Part shown: positions 36,640 to 49,013 of the stretch, piece by piece
Position numbering within the stretch: position 1 is the first letter of the stretch
How the letters are laid out: every line of letters starts with the position of its first letter
Source of the DNA: Centroberyx gerrardi
Lineage: Eukaryota > Chordata > Actinopteri > Beryciformes > Berycidae
NCBI RefSeq assembly: GCF_048128805.1
Contig: NC_135997.1
Span: forward strand, 1,318,434-1,382,433
Length of the DNA stretch: 64,000 nt
Direction: 5' to 3'
Program-made: the position numbers and the translations under genes
Notes under the pieces: model-generated
What the model was told of the DNA's origin: nothing
The model's input: the letters and a program-made list of their open reading frames with translations, nothing else
Databases searched by the model: none

Positions 36640-38400
36640 AATCAGCGGACTCCATGAACCTCAGGTGACCGATTCCTTAGTTCATTTCCTGTAACTACTT
36701 CCTGGTTACGGAAAAAATCGCGCTGGCTGTCTCGCGTGCTGTTCGATACAGTCAGACCTATTATCATCCGCTAGAGCAGCGTGAGTGACTGGATGACTGT
36801 CACTCATCTGGCGAGGTGAAATACTATTGAGCCATTCATACATTGACTCAGCGGTGAGTGAAACACTGTAAAACCTATTAGGTTGACTGTAAGGCAGCTG
36901 ATATTTATGTTAAAGGTGCTAATGGTGCTAGCTACCTGATGTGTTGTGGTGCTAATAGCCTATTAGCTTGAGCCTAGCAACTTAGCTGGCATGACTATAT
37001 GGTGTTATATGCAAACTTCAGAGATACTAATTATTTTGTTTACTTTTCTAAACTGTTTATTACAGACATTGAAAAGACTATTTGATTTCTTTGTGTTTAT
37101 TCCATGTTATGGTAATTAAAGAGGTTAATATTTAGTGCATTCTTTCACTGTTACCGGTGCAGCGAGAGATAATTAAGCACGTTGAGCCTTAATACCTCTA
37201 AGTTACTATGCATGTTTACTGCATTTAATGCAATTCTGACCAAATTAAAGGGATACTCCGTGGTATTTTTATTTTACTTTTGTAAAATGGTTTTTGTTAC
37301 TAATGTAACTATGGTAAGTTGAGTACTTGAACATGATTATAAAGAAAAGCACTTTGAATGTAGTTATAGCTGCATAACTGCAAATGGACACTTGAACTTA
37401 AGATATATCTTTGTTGTACAACTAAACCTCTTTTGAGAACATGATTTGAACTAATTAATACAAAAGTGTTATTAATTGGTAATAATTCATGGAGAATTAG
37501 AATATTAGCATGATTTATACAGACAGTGTATGAATGTAACAAGCTATTTGGATCTTGTCTGGCCTACCTATAGGTCAGGTTTTTTTTCCTTGGTGAAACC
37601 ATTTGAAAAGGGTTGAAGCCACATCCCACCAGAAGTTGGCGTACTTCCTGCTGGGCTTGTGTGAAGTTCAGTCCCGGATCCAGGAATGATTCCCAGATTC
37701 CAAGACCAGAGATTCCCAGTGTGAACTGGGTGGCGAGCCAAACCGAACCGAACCACTGGTGTGAAGTGCGCAAGGTTTCCTGATTTCCCCTCCCTCACGG
37801 ATTGTGTGGTAGGACATAATAAACATTGGCACACTGACATTAACTGGATAAGGGCCCCAACGCAAGAAAGTTTAACTTTGGGAAAAGAGGGTTTCTTTTT
37901 CTTGCCGGCTTTATTATTTTGGTTTATTATTTTCTGTTCATTGTTTCAACAGACTGTTGCATTGTCAACTGTGTTGTTAATGTGTAATAACAAATGGAAA
38001 AAACCTCAAACCATTGTTTGTGTCATTATTGATGTTCAAAAGTATTGGCTCTTAAAAATTTAGTTTCTTCTGATCCTGGTCCAGTTATTATCATTGATAC
38101 TCACCTGTGCTCTGTTACTACACTGTAATAGGGGTTACAAATGTCTCTGCAACAATTCCACCTTTGTGCGACCTAAAAAATAAAATTGTCTGTAAATACA
38201 ATAAATAATATTTTGACATTATTATTATTATTACTATAGAACTTTAACACAGATTGCTTCACAAACAAAAGCAAATAAATCAGTACAACCAAACAATCAA
38301 TACAACTCAATTTCTCACTCTGAAAATATTTTCACTTATCTCACTAGTCAGCACAGTGGGCCTTATTTTGGCCTAAATATTCAGCACCATGGACAGCTCC
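36640..38400. other. Harbinger interior, unassigned
   Basis: No coding exon recognised. A CAAT-like/GC-containing stretch at 36640-36860 ending in 'cggtgagtg' could be an old first exon with a splice donor. The section 37600-37760 ('agattcccagtgtgaactgg') looks like a further repeat. Confidence 0.25.
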
Positions 38401-38413
38401 GCTCAAACTCATT

Positions 38414-38675
38414 TATTACCTCCGCCAAGGAGGTTATGTTTTCGGTGCCGTTTGTTTGTTTGTGTGTTTGTTTGTCTGTCTGTCAGCAGGATTACGGAAA
38501 AACTACTGGCCCGATTTTCATGAAACTTAGTGGAAGGGTGTAGCATGGGCCAAGGAAGAACCCATTCAATTTTGGAGCGGATCCGTATATTGGTTGCGCT
38601 TGCACATTTGCATATCATGGAAGACTAGATTGGTCTTGGCGGAGGTTTGCGCTCCCCGAGTGCCCTTCTAGTTTA
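38414..38675. mobile_element. CTCCGCCAAGGAGG MITE
   Basis: The ends are inverted: 'cctccgccaaggagg' on the left and 'cttggcggagg' on the right. The interior has 'ttgtctgtctgtcagcagga', 'actactggcccgattttcat' and 'gaaacttagtggaagggtgt', typical of a very common fish repeat. It sits in the decayed Harbinger, downstream of the Myb-like fragment. Confidence 0.65.
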
Positions 38676-38734
38676 TTTTGGGATGCAGTGAGATGCAATG
38701 ACAAACAAAGGATGCAGTCACAGGATGCAATTGT

Positions 38735-38944
38735 GTTCAAATCATGCCATCTTCTTTTGCAGTCTGACGGTGTGCGTTTGGAAACACCAACAGCACTGAC
38801 AGACTGGGATATTAAATCCCAAATATGGTTTCTCCCAGTCCCGGTTAAATTTCTTGCCTGAAGTTTTGAGGAATGCCTCTGCACCTCGTCCATCAGGACT
38901 TGTAGCTCGCGGTCTAAAACTTTCATTTTTCTCTTTCTCGCCAT
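38735..38944 (-). pseudogene. Harbinger Myb/SANT-like DNA-binding protein, truncated
   Basis: Starting at the ATG complementary to 38942-38944 the frame reads MARKRKMKVLDRELQVLMDE, then RNLTGTGRNHIWDLIS and KRTPSDCKRRWHDL. This is the trihelix-like Myb/SANT domain that partners Harbinger transposases. After RWHDL the frame runs on as unrelated text (NTIASCDCIL...), so the protein is cut after about 69 residues. Confidence 0.7.
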
Positions 38945-39240
38945 TGTCCTGCCTACTGTGTTCTTGGCGCAAAGGCAACATTTATACTTTGCCACATTGA
39001 TAATTGCAATCAGACGCAAAACAGGGGCAAATTGCACTCAGTTGCAACAGGTTATGGGCATGTTTGCGCTGGCATATCATTAGCGCAATATCTTTTGTGA
39101 ATCGGTCCTTGAGACGGAGCAAATGGCGGTTGCAAATGATACGCAATTCACCGAGTGCAAAACACCAAAGCAATGACCGCTTACCACCAAAGGTGTCACC
39201 AAAAAACACCCAACAAAAACCTTTCAGATTATCACTTTAA

Positions 39241-39671
39241 AGGAATAGTTCACCCAAAAATGAAAATTCTGTCATCATCTACTCACCCTCATGCCAGTTG
39301 TTTGTCCATATAACACACAGGGAGGTTGCCAGCACAACTCCATAGCAGCCTTCTCCAAAACAACTGAAGTCAGCGGGGACCAGTTCTTCAGAGTTCCAAA
39401 AAGACCTACAGTATATTTAGTGCAAATCTTAACTACAGCTGATTGATTTGCAGCAAATAATGGTGTATAGGTCTTTCTATTCACAGTGTTTTTGTTTTGG
39501 AACTCTAAAGAACTGGTCCCCATTGACTTCAGTTGTTTTGGAGAAGGCTGCTACGAAGTTGTGCTGGCAACCTCCCTGTGTGTTATATGGACTAACAAAT
39601 TTCACCTGTTTCATTTGGCATGAGGGTGAGTAGATGATGACAGAATTTTCATTTTTGGGTGAACTATTCCT
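39241..39671. mobile_element. TTAA MITE (intact, copy B)
   Basis: TTAA at 39237-39240 and 39672-39675 flank the inverted ends AGGAATAGTTCACCCAAAAA and TTTTTGGGTGAACTATTCCT. The halves inside are also largely inverted copies of each other. Confidence 0.85.
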
Positions 39672-40384
39672 TTAACTGCCGTTGCTATGGTTACACGTGC
39701 GTTCTGAACGGGGTCCCATACGTTCTAAATTGCAATGGAAAACCAAAAGGTGCTGATAGTGTGCCATATTGTGCCAAACCAGACCCAGGCCCAGCACGGA
39801 TACAGCACAGTCCTGCAGTGGAAAAACCATTAAAGACAACACAGTAACTGACTGAGTGGCTTGACAAGAGGAGCTTCCTACAGCATTTATTATTATCTAA
39901 CACTGATTTGTAACAAATTATTTTATTTGATCTATATTTAACAGAAGATAGAATGTCTGTAAAAGAAGGATTAATTTATGAAGGATGTGGAGTTTGTCAG
40001 TTCAGCCATCTCAATAGTCCCCGTTTGTTTCTTTAAAAAAAAAAAGGAACACAGGGAGCGCTAAAAACAGGATAACCCGTACATTAAAATAAGTCTTAAA
40101 ACAGTACAAGCAAACATTTAACTGCCTCAACAATTAAGAAGTAAAACTAAAAGCCAAAGTAAAAAGATGGGTTTTTAAGCGTTTTTCTAAAACAGTCGAC
40201 AGAAATAACTGTGCGGCAGTTCTATAATCTGGGAGCCAAAACAGAGGAAGCACCCTAACCGTAACCCTAAATCTTCCCCTAACCCCAAATGTGAGGACAT
40301 GCCTAAACCCAACCACCATCTTGGCTTTGGACAACCTTGACCACGATCTTGCCCTAACCTTAACCTGTTCACACCATGCTTATA

Positions 40385-40955
40385 GTTTTAGATTTAGATA
40401 AACTTTATTATCCCACACAGGGAAATTCAATGCGGTGAGACAATAGAGAAACAGAGAAACACAAAAGATAAAATGAGATAAGACAAGATGCAGTAATAGT
40501 CATAAGAACAGTCGGCATTGTACAAATCCAATCCCCACAGCTACTGAGCTAACTGAGCATTAAACAAAGAAATAGCAGTAGGTACAAATGACTGTTTTGC
40601 CCTGTTGCTTCTTGTGACCGGGACACAGAGACGCCTGCCAGAGGCCAGGTAGACAAGTTCTTTGTTCAGGGGGTGGCTGGGGTCTGCCATAATTCTTTTG
40701 ATTTTATCAAATTTTATGTCCGTAAGAGAGTCCATTTGGGTCCCAGTGATTTTAATCCCGGTGGACACAATGTTCCTCATCTTTTTCTTCTGTGAGATAT
40801 TTGTGTTACCGTACCAACAGGTAATATAGAAGGTTAGAATGCTCTCCAGGAATGATTTATAAAACAGTTTTAAAAGTTGTCGGTCTACTTCAAAGGAGGC
40901 CAGTTTTCTCAAGAAGTAGATACTGAGATCTTGGGACAGAAGGGAGCGCTTAGAG
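40385..40955 (-). pseudogene. LINE ORF2 C-terminal fragment (copy B)
   Basis: Open minus-strand frame of about 123 residues (40912-40541) with LLKLFYKSFLESILTFYITC, WYGN, GIKITG and HPLNKELVYLASGRRLCVPV, then NRAKQSFVPTAISLFNAQL. These are the familiar last residues of fish non-LTR retrotransposon reverse-transcriptase proteins. The 3' tail 'agataaactttattatccca' is at the left end. The element is 5' truncated at about 40955. The open frame is better preserved here than in copy A. Confidence 0.75.
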
Positions 40956-41687
40956 TGACATACGGCCCGTGCATTGCCGGTAGCTCTCTATTCAACTGCC
41001 CAGTCATTGGATGAAGCAGGGAGAGTCATGGGATAGCCTTTTCAAACCTAACCCTAACCCTTTTAACATTTAGCCTATAAACCTAATCCTAATCTAGCCA
41101 CTTGAAGAAGTGAAGAACAGCAAAAAACTCCTCACTTTATAGGATTTTTTTTCATCATTTGGTCCTCAGGATAGACACAACAACACACACAAACAAACAG
41201 GGAGAGAAACACATCTTACTACCTAAAAGCTACACCAAATAAAACTTAGACCAACTCCATAATGCTCTCTTTGCTCAGGGAACATATATACACCACAGAA
41301 CTTGAGTGGATAGAATGGTCTTTCCCATTCAAATCAACGTTCCAGGATGGTCGGAGTGGCAGCCATTTTTATGCATACTGTTGGACTAGCTTCCGTATAA
41401 ACTGACTTATGGCAAGTCATTGAGGTGAGAGGTTTTACAGCAAGAACCGAAGGAGCTTCTCTGTCTCATTGCTGCCATGGATTGCTAACATGCTAATGTT
41501 GACTAGAAGAGCTAGAGAGAGAAGTACAGTGTTTGATAAAGCTACGTTAGCCTCGTCGCTAGTTAGCTTTCAGTTTTAATTGCAGGAAATTATAATTGAC
41601 ATCCAGTTTTGAAGGTCTAAAAGACTGTCATGGAGTGTATCTAACTGCTTTACGTTATTTGGGTTAAAAGAGAGACACAATGGATCA

Positions 41688-42092
41688 GTGTCGTGGTCCG
41701 CGGCTAACGTAACTTAAATACCACAGGCAATAACTTTACCTGCTGTTAAAGTTTGTGGGGCAGCAGAAGACCTGGATGTCTGTAAATTAACGGCGGAGAG
41801 TGTGGCTCACTGTGTGGGACTATGTGGCATTTATCAGTGTGTGGGACTGAATGTGGCATTTAGCCCATAGCCGAGAGGCCAACCTTTAGTCAAAGACGCC
41901 CTCTAGAGGCCATCTCACGAAACGACAGATCTATGACTGACTGCCTGACCTGAATTTGGCTCCTGATGCCCTCGGCTGCACCGCGGGAAAAACATGATCA
42001 CAACATAAAAAAATAATAAAAAAATAAAACAGGAAAAGAAAAAGCATACAGGGCACAGATGTTTCTTTACTCACTGTTATTTTGACATGCTG
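41688..42092. other. Sequence present only in copy B, holding an inverted 'cctctagagg' repeat
   Basis: Copy A runs straight from 'gagacacaacgga' to 'ttttttgcattgtgctg'. Copy B has about 400 bp between. Its right half (41874-41995) is the same dispersed repeat as at 19985-20125, in inverse orientation. No clear target duplication was seen. Confidence 0.5.
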
Positions 42093-42182
42093 TTGTTTTT
42101 TGCATTGTGCTGAAGTTGAGCTTCTATCCCAGGCTGGAGAGATCGGTTTAGTTTCACTGCATCAGGATCTGTGGTGTTTCTG

Positions 42183-43194
42183 TTAGTAGTACTCATCCTC
42201 CAGATTGGGTTCATAAGGTTTTTGAATGTAGGGAGGCAGATGAACAGGAACGGGCTTCACACCGTAATCTGGAACAACACATTCACATATGCAAATGCAT
42301 GAAAAATATCCAATGGATGTTTCTGCTTACCAGTCAGTGACTTTGTAGAAACTGATAATGTAATATCTGGTCATAAAATGTCCCTCTGCTAGGTCAAAAA
42401 TGTAATAAATGCTGTTAATAAATTCTGTGATAATATAATAGCATCCCACAATCAATTTAACCGTCATTATGTATAATTGGTGTAACATTTTTAACTGATA
42501 ATGTGCGGATTATTATATTATTGTTCTAATAATAATGTAAAAATAATAGTAGGCCATCAAGTCTCATAGCAAACACATGAGACATTTGAGTGCTACCAAA
42601 ACAATTAAAAAACAATCAGCATGAGTTTTCTGACTTGTGGGAGCTGTTACAGGTAAACGTTTTAAAACTTACCGTTATCATATTGCCTTTATATAATCTT
42701 TGGCTTTTAAACATTTTTATTATCGTTTTACTTCGTTGTCCTTTCTGTTTTACTGATCTATGTCATTTGTTCAGTTTTTATTTTTCTTGGTTATGCAGCA
42801 CTTTGATAAGATAAGATAAGATAGCACTTTATTGATCCTCTTGGGGAAATTCAGGAAGAAGCACACGCCTTAGTATTTTATTTTATTTTTTTTTTTCTTC
42901 TTCTTCACCAGACATTGCTGTATTGCTGTCTTACCATCAAACAGACTGATGTGCTCTTTAAGGAGGCCGGGGTCAAACAGCAGCTGTAACTCAGCTGTAT
43001 CCTCCTCGGCTCTGCTAGAAGAAGACATAACATGCACTGGGTGAAAATAAAGTCAAGGCCAGGTTGAGGAGAAATAAGGCCCAGTGTGTTCTCTTATACC
43101 TGCTCCATACAGGTGCAGACAAGCCTCCACCAATCAGAAGAGAGATGAGGATGAGGAGAGTTAACGTCTGTCTGCTGATCCTCACAGACGACAT
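42183..43194 (-). CDS. frey1: FREY1 (C11orf94)-like small secretory-pathway protein, copy B
   Basis: Exons are 43194-43100 (ATG), 43014-42935 and 42268-42183 (TAA); sizes 95, 80 and 86 nt and phases match copy A exactly. The 86-residue product is nearly identical. One visible change is R to H in the PVPVRLPP segment (cgt to cat). The first donor is gtataag where copy A has gtatgag. Intron 2 lacks the hAT element, so its acceptor keeps the ancestral tract 'gtgttgttccag'. This makes copy B the better candidate for normal splicing. Family assignment rests on the same motifs and synteny as copy A. Confidence 0.72.
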
Positions 43195-43654
43195 GATGAA
43201 TATCCTTAAAGGAGAGTCAGACAGACCGAACTGCTGAACACACAGCACTGCATCATAGTCAGAACAAAAGTGATTGACTCTACAGATTCTACATGATTCT
43301 TACATCACAATGCTCAGTCAGTATTTTGTTTCATTTCGATTTTATTTCACAAAGCAGGATTTTATTCTCATCAATTGCAAAGTAATTAACTCATGCATTG
43401 TCTTTAACCATCTAGTGGCAGTCATACAACATCAGTGTTGGGTTAGTAGTCCATGGTAGTTAGACTACAGCCTTGTTGTAGACCGACTGCACTGTCAATG
43501 GTCCTCATTCTTCGTTGCGCTTGCAACCAGAAAACCAGATAATAACCAGGTACTTTTAATATGCTGCACTTGTCCTAATGGCCATTTAATTTCATTTATT
43601 ATTTGAAAACTTCCATGAAAATTATTTTTTTTCTTTATTGCTTTTTCTCACAGC

Positions 43655-44240
43655 GCAGCCGAGGGCATCAGGAGCCAAATTCAGGTCAGTCAGACATCTG
43701 TCGCTTTGTTAGATGTCGCCTCGTGAGATGGCCTCTAGAGGGCGTCTTTGACTAAGAGTTGGCCTCTCGCCTATGGGCTAAACGTTACACCCTGTAGCAA
43801 GACCAGCATATGTTGTGGTTTGACACTGGGATGCTGATGACTAGCATCTCTATGCTGGTCCACCAACTAAACCAGACCAGCATAAACCATCTTAGGGGAC
43901 GATCACACCGAGCGTCGCTACAGGCGCGGCCGCTTCAAAAACGCCTAAGCAGACCATGTCGGTCAAAACAGCTTGGTGCGCCTGTGGAGCAGGGGTGCGT
44001 GTGCGACTGGGTCAAAGACCGCTAATATCAGCTTTTCATCTGTGTTTGCCAGTGTCCCACCGTTCCCACCACATCAAACGGCATCAAAACAGGAAGGAAA
44101 GCCCGCCTTTTGCTTGATCGGCTGCCTGGCCCAAGTGTGACATTGACGAGCGGTGCGACTGGTGGCGACGCGTTTCTAGCGACGCTTCTCGGTGTGATCG
44201 CCCCTTAGACCAGCAGGGAATTTATGCTGGTCTATGCTGG
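43655..44240. mobile_element. Dispersed repeats and nested MITEs (copy B partner of 19985-20600)
   Basis: Carries the 'cctctagagggcgtctttga' repeat (43655-43785), then the 'tatgctggtctatgctggtt' element with the TTA-flanked MITE at 43895-44204. The sequence is almost identical to copy A. Confidence 0.65.
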
Positions 44241-45006
44241 TTTTTCTAGCAGGGAAAGACATGTTTTCTGCATGTAATTTTGTATCATAAACACTTAAGT
44301 TGATGTAAAAAAAAACTGAACTACGTATCAATCTGTGTCAATTGACCAGAAATTAATTGAATTCAAGGAGTGCCGTGGGCCTGTACAGGATCTGTACTTG
44401 GGTTTTTTTTTATGTTTATATTTATGAAGTGTTGACCATATACAAGTGCTTGTGTGCCTTATTTAGGTAATAAAGAATTGTAATTAGTGGTGCCAGGAAG
44501 TTTGTTGGCAGCACATTGAGAAAGATTTCTGTCAGCAATAAGAAAGTAAAGATAAATGTTTACAGCCACATGACCTGCATGGATGTTTACAGGAAACTCA
44601 CTGTAGAATTCCTCCATCTTCCATTGATGTCAAAGGTACAGAGTGAATCAACAAGGATCCTACCAGCTGCAACACACTCACACACAGGCACACATGCATA
44701 TATATACACACACACACATACACACACACACACAAACACTACTGTTACTGTTACATTACTGTCTTGTGAGTTTTATGGTTGGAAATTTGGAACCTGTTCG
44801 TATTGTTTGTAATGTCTTGATTGGACTTCACTGATACGTATTTTATCAGTGCATATCTGCATGCAAGGTCATAGGTTTGATTTTGACATTGGTAGGGACA
44901 CAAATGGGGGAGGTCCGGAGGGGATGTAACCCCCACTGGAAGCTGAGGCGTTTTGCATTTACGATAGACTTCTGACCACCATTTCATGTCATCTACAGCC
45001 TTAATT

Positions 45007-45016
45007 TATATATATA

Positions 45017-45088
<72 letters not shown>

Positions 45089-45125
45089 CACATATATTTA
45101 TATGTATATTTATATATATTTATAT
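45007..45125 (+). repeat. Expanded (AT)n microsatellite (copy B)
   Basis: A long AT run interrupted by a few C and TT. The same tract in the two copy A units is shorter. Confidence 0.9.
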
Positions 45126-45369
45126 TACCAAGTCATTATTCGGCCTCACCTGTGACCCTGCCCCTCTACCTGCCTCTCCTCCTCTGTCTGAGCTACTACC
45201 TGGCTGGACTGCTTCTGTCACCTGACAAAATAATACATTGATGCATGCCATATGAAGAGTGAGAAAATGTATGGCTGAGTATTATTATCATCATTATTAT
45301 TATTACTATTATTGTTGACTCTGCAAATTAGCAATTCAGAAAATATATTCCTCGAGTTACTTACATTTT

Positions 45370-45715
45370 GACTTTTTGTAAAAAAGCTCCTATATCCACC
45401 TTTCTTTTTTTGGCTGCTTTCCTGCCTGAGCAAATCACCAAATTAGCCAAATTTCCAAACACACACACACACACAGTCTTACTTAAGTCACTTTTGGGGT
45501 ATTTACATAGACTTACATTCATTTCCTGGATACTTACCCTAACCCTAACCATAACCACTACTTGCCTAAACCTAACCCTTACCCTAACCTTAACCACTGA
45601 CCCAAAAATCAGCTTTTTACCAATTGGGGACACGGCTTTTGTCCCCAATTGCACAAGCTGTCCCCAATCAACTGGTCTTAAGTCTGGTGTGTGTCCCTGA
45701 AAGTGACTTAAGTCA

Positions 45716-45757
<42 letters not shown>

Positions 45758-46051
45758 ATCACACAGATTATAGATTTATACTAGGGTTAGAACCGATGTA
45801 TTGGTAAATATCAGGCTGATATTGATCTTTTTTTTAAATATCAGATATCATCCACCTCTGATATGATGGAGGTTCCTCCTGACCACAGCTACAGAAAAAA
45901 AATGTTGATTTTCATATTTTATTTCATGCATTTAATTTAAAAAATTTTTTTTTTTTTTTTTTTGGGGGGGTGGGGTGTAAATTTTAATTCAAAGGCAGTA
46001 ATGTATCCCAGAGTTTTCCTACCACTGAATAGGTGTGTTGGGTCACCCTGC
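45370..46051. other. Insertion private to copy B with telomere-like and (CA)n tracts
   Basis: Copy A reads 'acattttggccttaaagagc'. In copy B the same words are separated by about 680 bp. Inside are inverted 'cttaagtcacttttgggg' / 'tgaaagtgacttaag' arms (about 45480-45717), a degenerate (CCCTAA)n stretch (45538-45598), a (CA)n run (45719-45752) and a T/G homopolymer at 45945-45975. It looks like one or more old insertions. Confidence 0.5.
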
Positions 46052-46754
46052 CTTAAAGAGCTGCTAACCCTACAAGAATTTCATTAGGCTGGGTTTCAGT
46101 TTTAGTGTCTAAATACTTTTTCAGAGGCTTTTCCACCTGATTAGAATAAAATCCTGGTGTAAACACTGACTTTTTGGCATAAATGTGTGGAATGTTGGCA
46201 CAAAATACCGTCTATCAGCGATTTCTAATAATATTGTTATTGGTATAGGCTAATATATATTTCTTTCCAAATTAAATAGAATTACTAGTTTAAATAATAG
46301 AGGTCTGCATGCTTTGACACCCATGCTGTTTAGAGTTGAGCCTCTAAAATCCAAACACTTCATGGATTGAAGTGTGAACCAGTGAAATAGGAGGGTGTCT
46401 GAAATACATTGAAATGCCCTGTATTAAGTCAATCTTAACTTACCGCCTGGCAAATACAAGTAGGTCAAACATAATAGTTGAGTCTACCAAAGCAATGCAC
46501 TTTGACTTTCTTTTATTGCTTTTATACTACTTGCTGTCTTGATGAGTTTTATGGTTGGAAATTTGGAACCTGTTCATATTTTGTTTGTACGTACATATTT
46601 TATCAGTGCAGTGCGTGACTGTGTTTGATCTGCATCTAAATAATGTTGATAAAATGACGAATCAGACAGATGAACTATTTGTTGCAGCTCTAAGACGCTC
46701 AAATATTGCAGAACATCATATTTCCCGGAATCCTCCTTATTTCAAGTGAAATGA

Positions 46755-46905
46755 CAGAGAGCAGAAGAACGCTCTGGAAAGGATTCAGGGTCTTGCTCAA
46801 GGGCAAGAGGCAGCAAGGCAGACATTTGGATAATGGGGGATGAAGTCTGGGACCTTCTGGGTCTTCAAAGAACATTTTGTAACCACTACACCACCCAACA
46901 GCCAA
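46755..46905 (-). mobile_element. V-SINE fragment, minus strand (copy B)
   Basis: Partner of 23340-23495 with the same tRNA-like head and 'gcccttgagcaagaccctga' core. Confidence 0.6.
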
Positions 46906-47346
46906 ATAAATACAAGTTTTAGCAAGAACAACTTTCATGCCTACAGTGTATCAGGGCAGTTAACGTACAGTTCTGAAAGCAAGCAGGTGTGTTTCCTTAT
47001 TTAAGTCACATTTTACTAATTTCATCCATGTGTAGATTTTTTTTAATTTTATTTTAGTCAGCAAAATCAGCAATCAACAGACATTTTGTTGACAGAAATG
47101 AAAAATAATTTTAGTCTAGTGACAGTTTGAACTTCATGGAGCCTAGTTTTAGTCAAGTCTTGCAAATTAATTGTCAAAATGTTCACACTAATATTTGTGT
47201 ATATCATCAAGAAACTTCCATCTGGGCTCAAACATTCAGAGAGGTTGTCGTCAATAAATGATCAGAGATGATCCAGGCTTTTAACATGTTTTTTGAATAG
47301 TAAACTATAAATCTGAGGTCTCTACTCATTTCAGATTATATTGAGC

Positions 47347-48170
47347 CATTCTTAGCCCCATTGAACCTCCCCACTCTTACCACAGCAGATGCTGAATTGC
47401 TGGCCCAATCACACTGGATGATCTAAAGGAGGCCGCTTCCTTGCTGTAAAAACACCAATCTCCTGGTCTTGATGGAATCCCTCCTAAATCGTTGTTAGCT
47501 CTCTGGGATTCTGTGGGTCCTCTTTTATTGAGATCCATTGAATACTCCTTAGAGATGGGTAGGCTCCCTCAGGACCAGAACTCATTAGAATTTATTTTGA
47601 ATAACAAACGCCCCAGAATTTGTCTTGAAACTCTGCAACGTCCCATATGAAAGAGTGGTCTTGCTTACCCCAACCTTAAAGGAATAGTTCACCCAAACAT
47701 GAAAATTCAGTCATTAACTACTCACCCTCATGCCAGTTGAAACTCTGGTGAAGTTTGTTAGTCCATAAAACAGTCACAGAGCTTCCCAGCACAACTTCGT
47801 AGCAGCGTTCTCAAAAAATTGAAGGAGTTGGGAACCGATCTTTAGAGTTCTGAAAAGAGCTGAAAAAGCACAGAAAATATCCATGACTCCATACAGCTCT
47901 TGCAGCATAATCCAAGTCTCCTGAAGCCAAAGATCGCACAGTGTTTTTGGGTGAACTATTCCTTTAAGTTTTACTTTTGGTCATTTCAATTGACAGCCAT
48001 AAAGACCTGGTTTAATGTCTCTTCACAGATTCCTTGGCGCTCAATAGAAGAATCTATAGTACTTTTGCTGGGATGCAATTGGGCCCCATTATCAGTCATT
48101 CTTTAGAAATATGGTGTGAAGTTGAGAAGTATTTATGTGTCCCAAACTCACTACAAAGGGCCTCTCCCTT
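47347..48170 (+). pseudogene. L1-type ORF2 fragment split by TTAA MITE 47680-47963 (copy B)
   Basis: Same motifs and same MITE position as in copy A: SPGLDGIPPKSLLALWDSVG before it, FYFWSFQLTAIKTWF after it. TTAA is at 47676-47679 and 47964-47967. Confidence 0.65.
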
Positions 48171-48195
48171 GTGGCATAATAATGCTTAATTAACA

Positions 48196-48245
48196 AACCT
48201 AACTCCCCTGGTCAAACATTTCTGTTTGACCAGGGGAGTTAGGTT
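48196..48245. repeat. Perfect 22-bp hairpin (copy B)
   Basis: Identical to the copy A hairpin, arms and loop included. Confidence 0.9.
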
Positions 48246-48674
48246 GAGATGAGGTCAAATTGAACCATCCTGAGGTCAAATTGAACCATCCTCAAACCTG
48301 AAAATGACACATCAAATGAATTGCCAGGATCACACCAAAATGGGTAATCTGTTAGGTCTTTGGGAGGAAGTCGTTGGAATATGCTTAAAACCTAAATTTC
48401 ACTCAAAAATAATTTCAACTCTCACTAAAATTAAACAGTTTCATCACTTGTATGTAACTCAATTAGCAGCATTTGAGTAAAGTATTTATGACACACACTA
48501 TTCTCCCTCTTAATATCATAAATTAAAACTGCATGTATGTTCAATAAAATATGGGTGACATAGGAGCTAATTTGCCAAATGGCATACATTTACTGATATG
48601 ACAAAAGCAAGCAAGCGTGAGCCAAAGAGCAAACCATATCTAAACCTATTGTGCAAGGGTCACTTTTTGAGTTG

Positions 48675-48699
48675 GTTTCACTTTCTACATGCAGTAAAC
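48675..48699 (+). promoter_or_regulatory. GVIN copy B promoter: ISRE kept, TATA lost
   Basis: Minus-strand GAAAGTGAAAC (48675-48685) is an even better ISRE match than in copy A. The TATAAA of copy A is reduced to TAAA (gcagtaaacg), a 2-bp loss. The exon 1 donor gtaagt at 48763 is intact. Confidence 0.55.
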
Positions 48700-49013
48700 G
48701 CTGCAGCAGACACTGACCTACCTACATTCAGAGTCCTGGAGCCTCCTGCGTCCTGCTGTCAGGTAAGTCACAGTGAAGCTAAATGAGCTGGAATGCTTTT
48801 GCTCTTTTGCTCTGGACTTGAAATGTGGCATCAGAGTTTGCACCCAAATATAATGTGTTAACTTACCCATCATCCATAATCAACATTGCAGTTGCACATA
48901 ACTATTTGTATCCAGTTCATGATGGATTAACAATGCATGCAGTTTTTTTGATTGATTGATTGACTGACAGATTGATCTAGATGGAGATTCTGGGGATTTA
49001 ATTTTGCCTCTAG

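Larger units (their letters stand above)
35845..39109. mobile_element. Decayed Harbinger transposon at the duplication junction
   Basis: The left end 'ggggcgaattcacacaagga' with 'ttgcgcgg' resembles the inverted right end 'ggaccgattcacaaaagata' with 'ttgcgct'. Both are Harbinger-type termini. Inside are a transposase N-terminal remnant on + and a Myb/SANT-like protein fragment on -, the two proteins these elements encode. A 3-bp target duplication could not be confirmed. A CTCCGCCAAGG MITE is nested at 38414-38675. Confidence 0.65.

Noticed and set aside
37564..37865. Overlapping minus-strand frames with GLARHP/LESGNHSW text
   Set aside because: No conserved family, several overlapping frames of similar quality; probably repeat sequence inside the decayed Harbinger.
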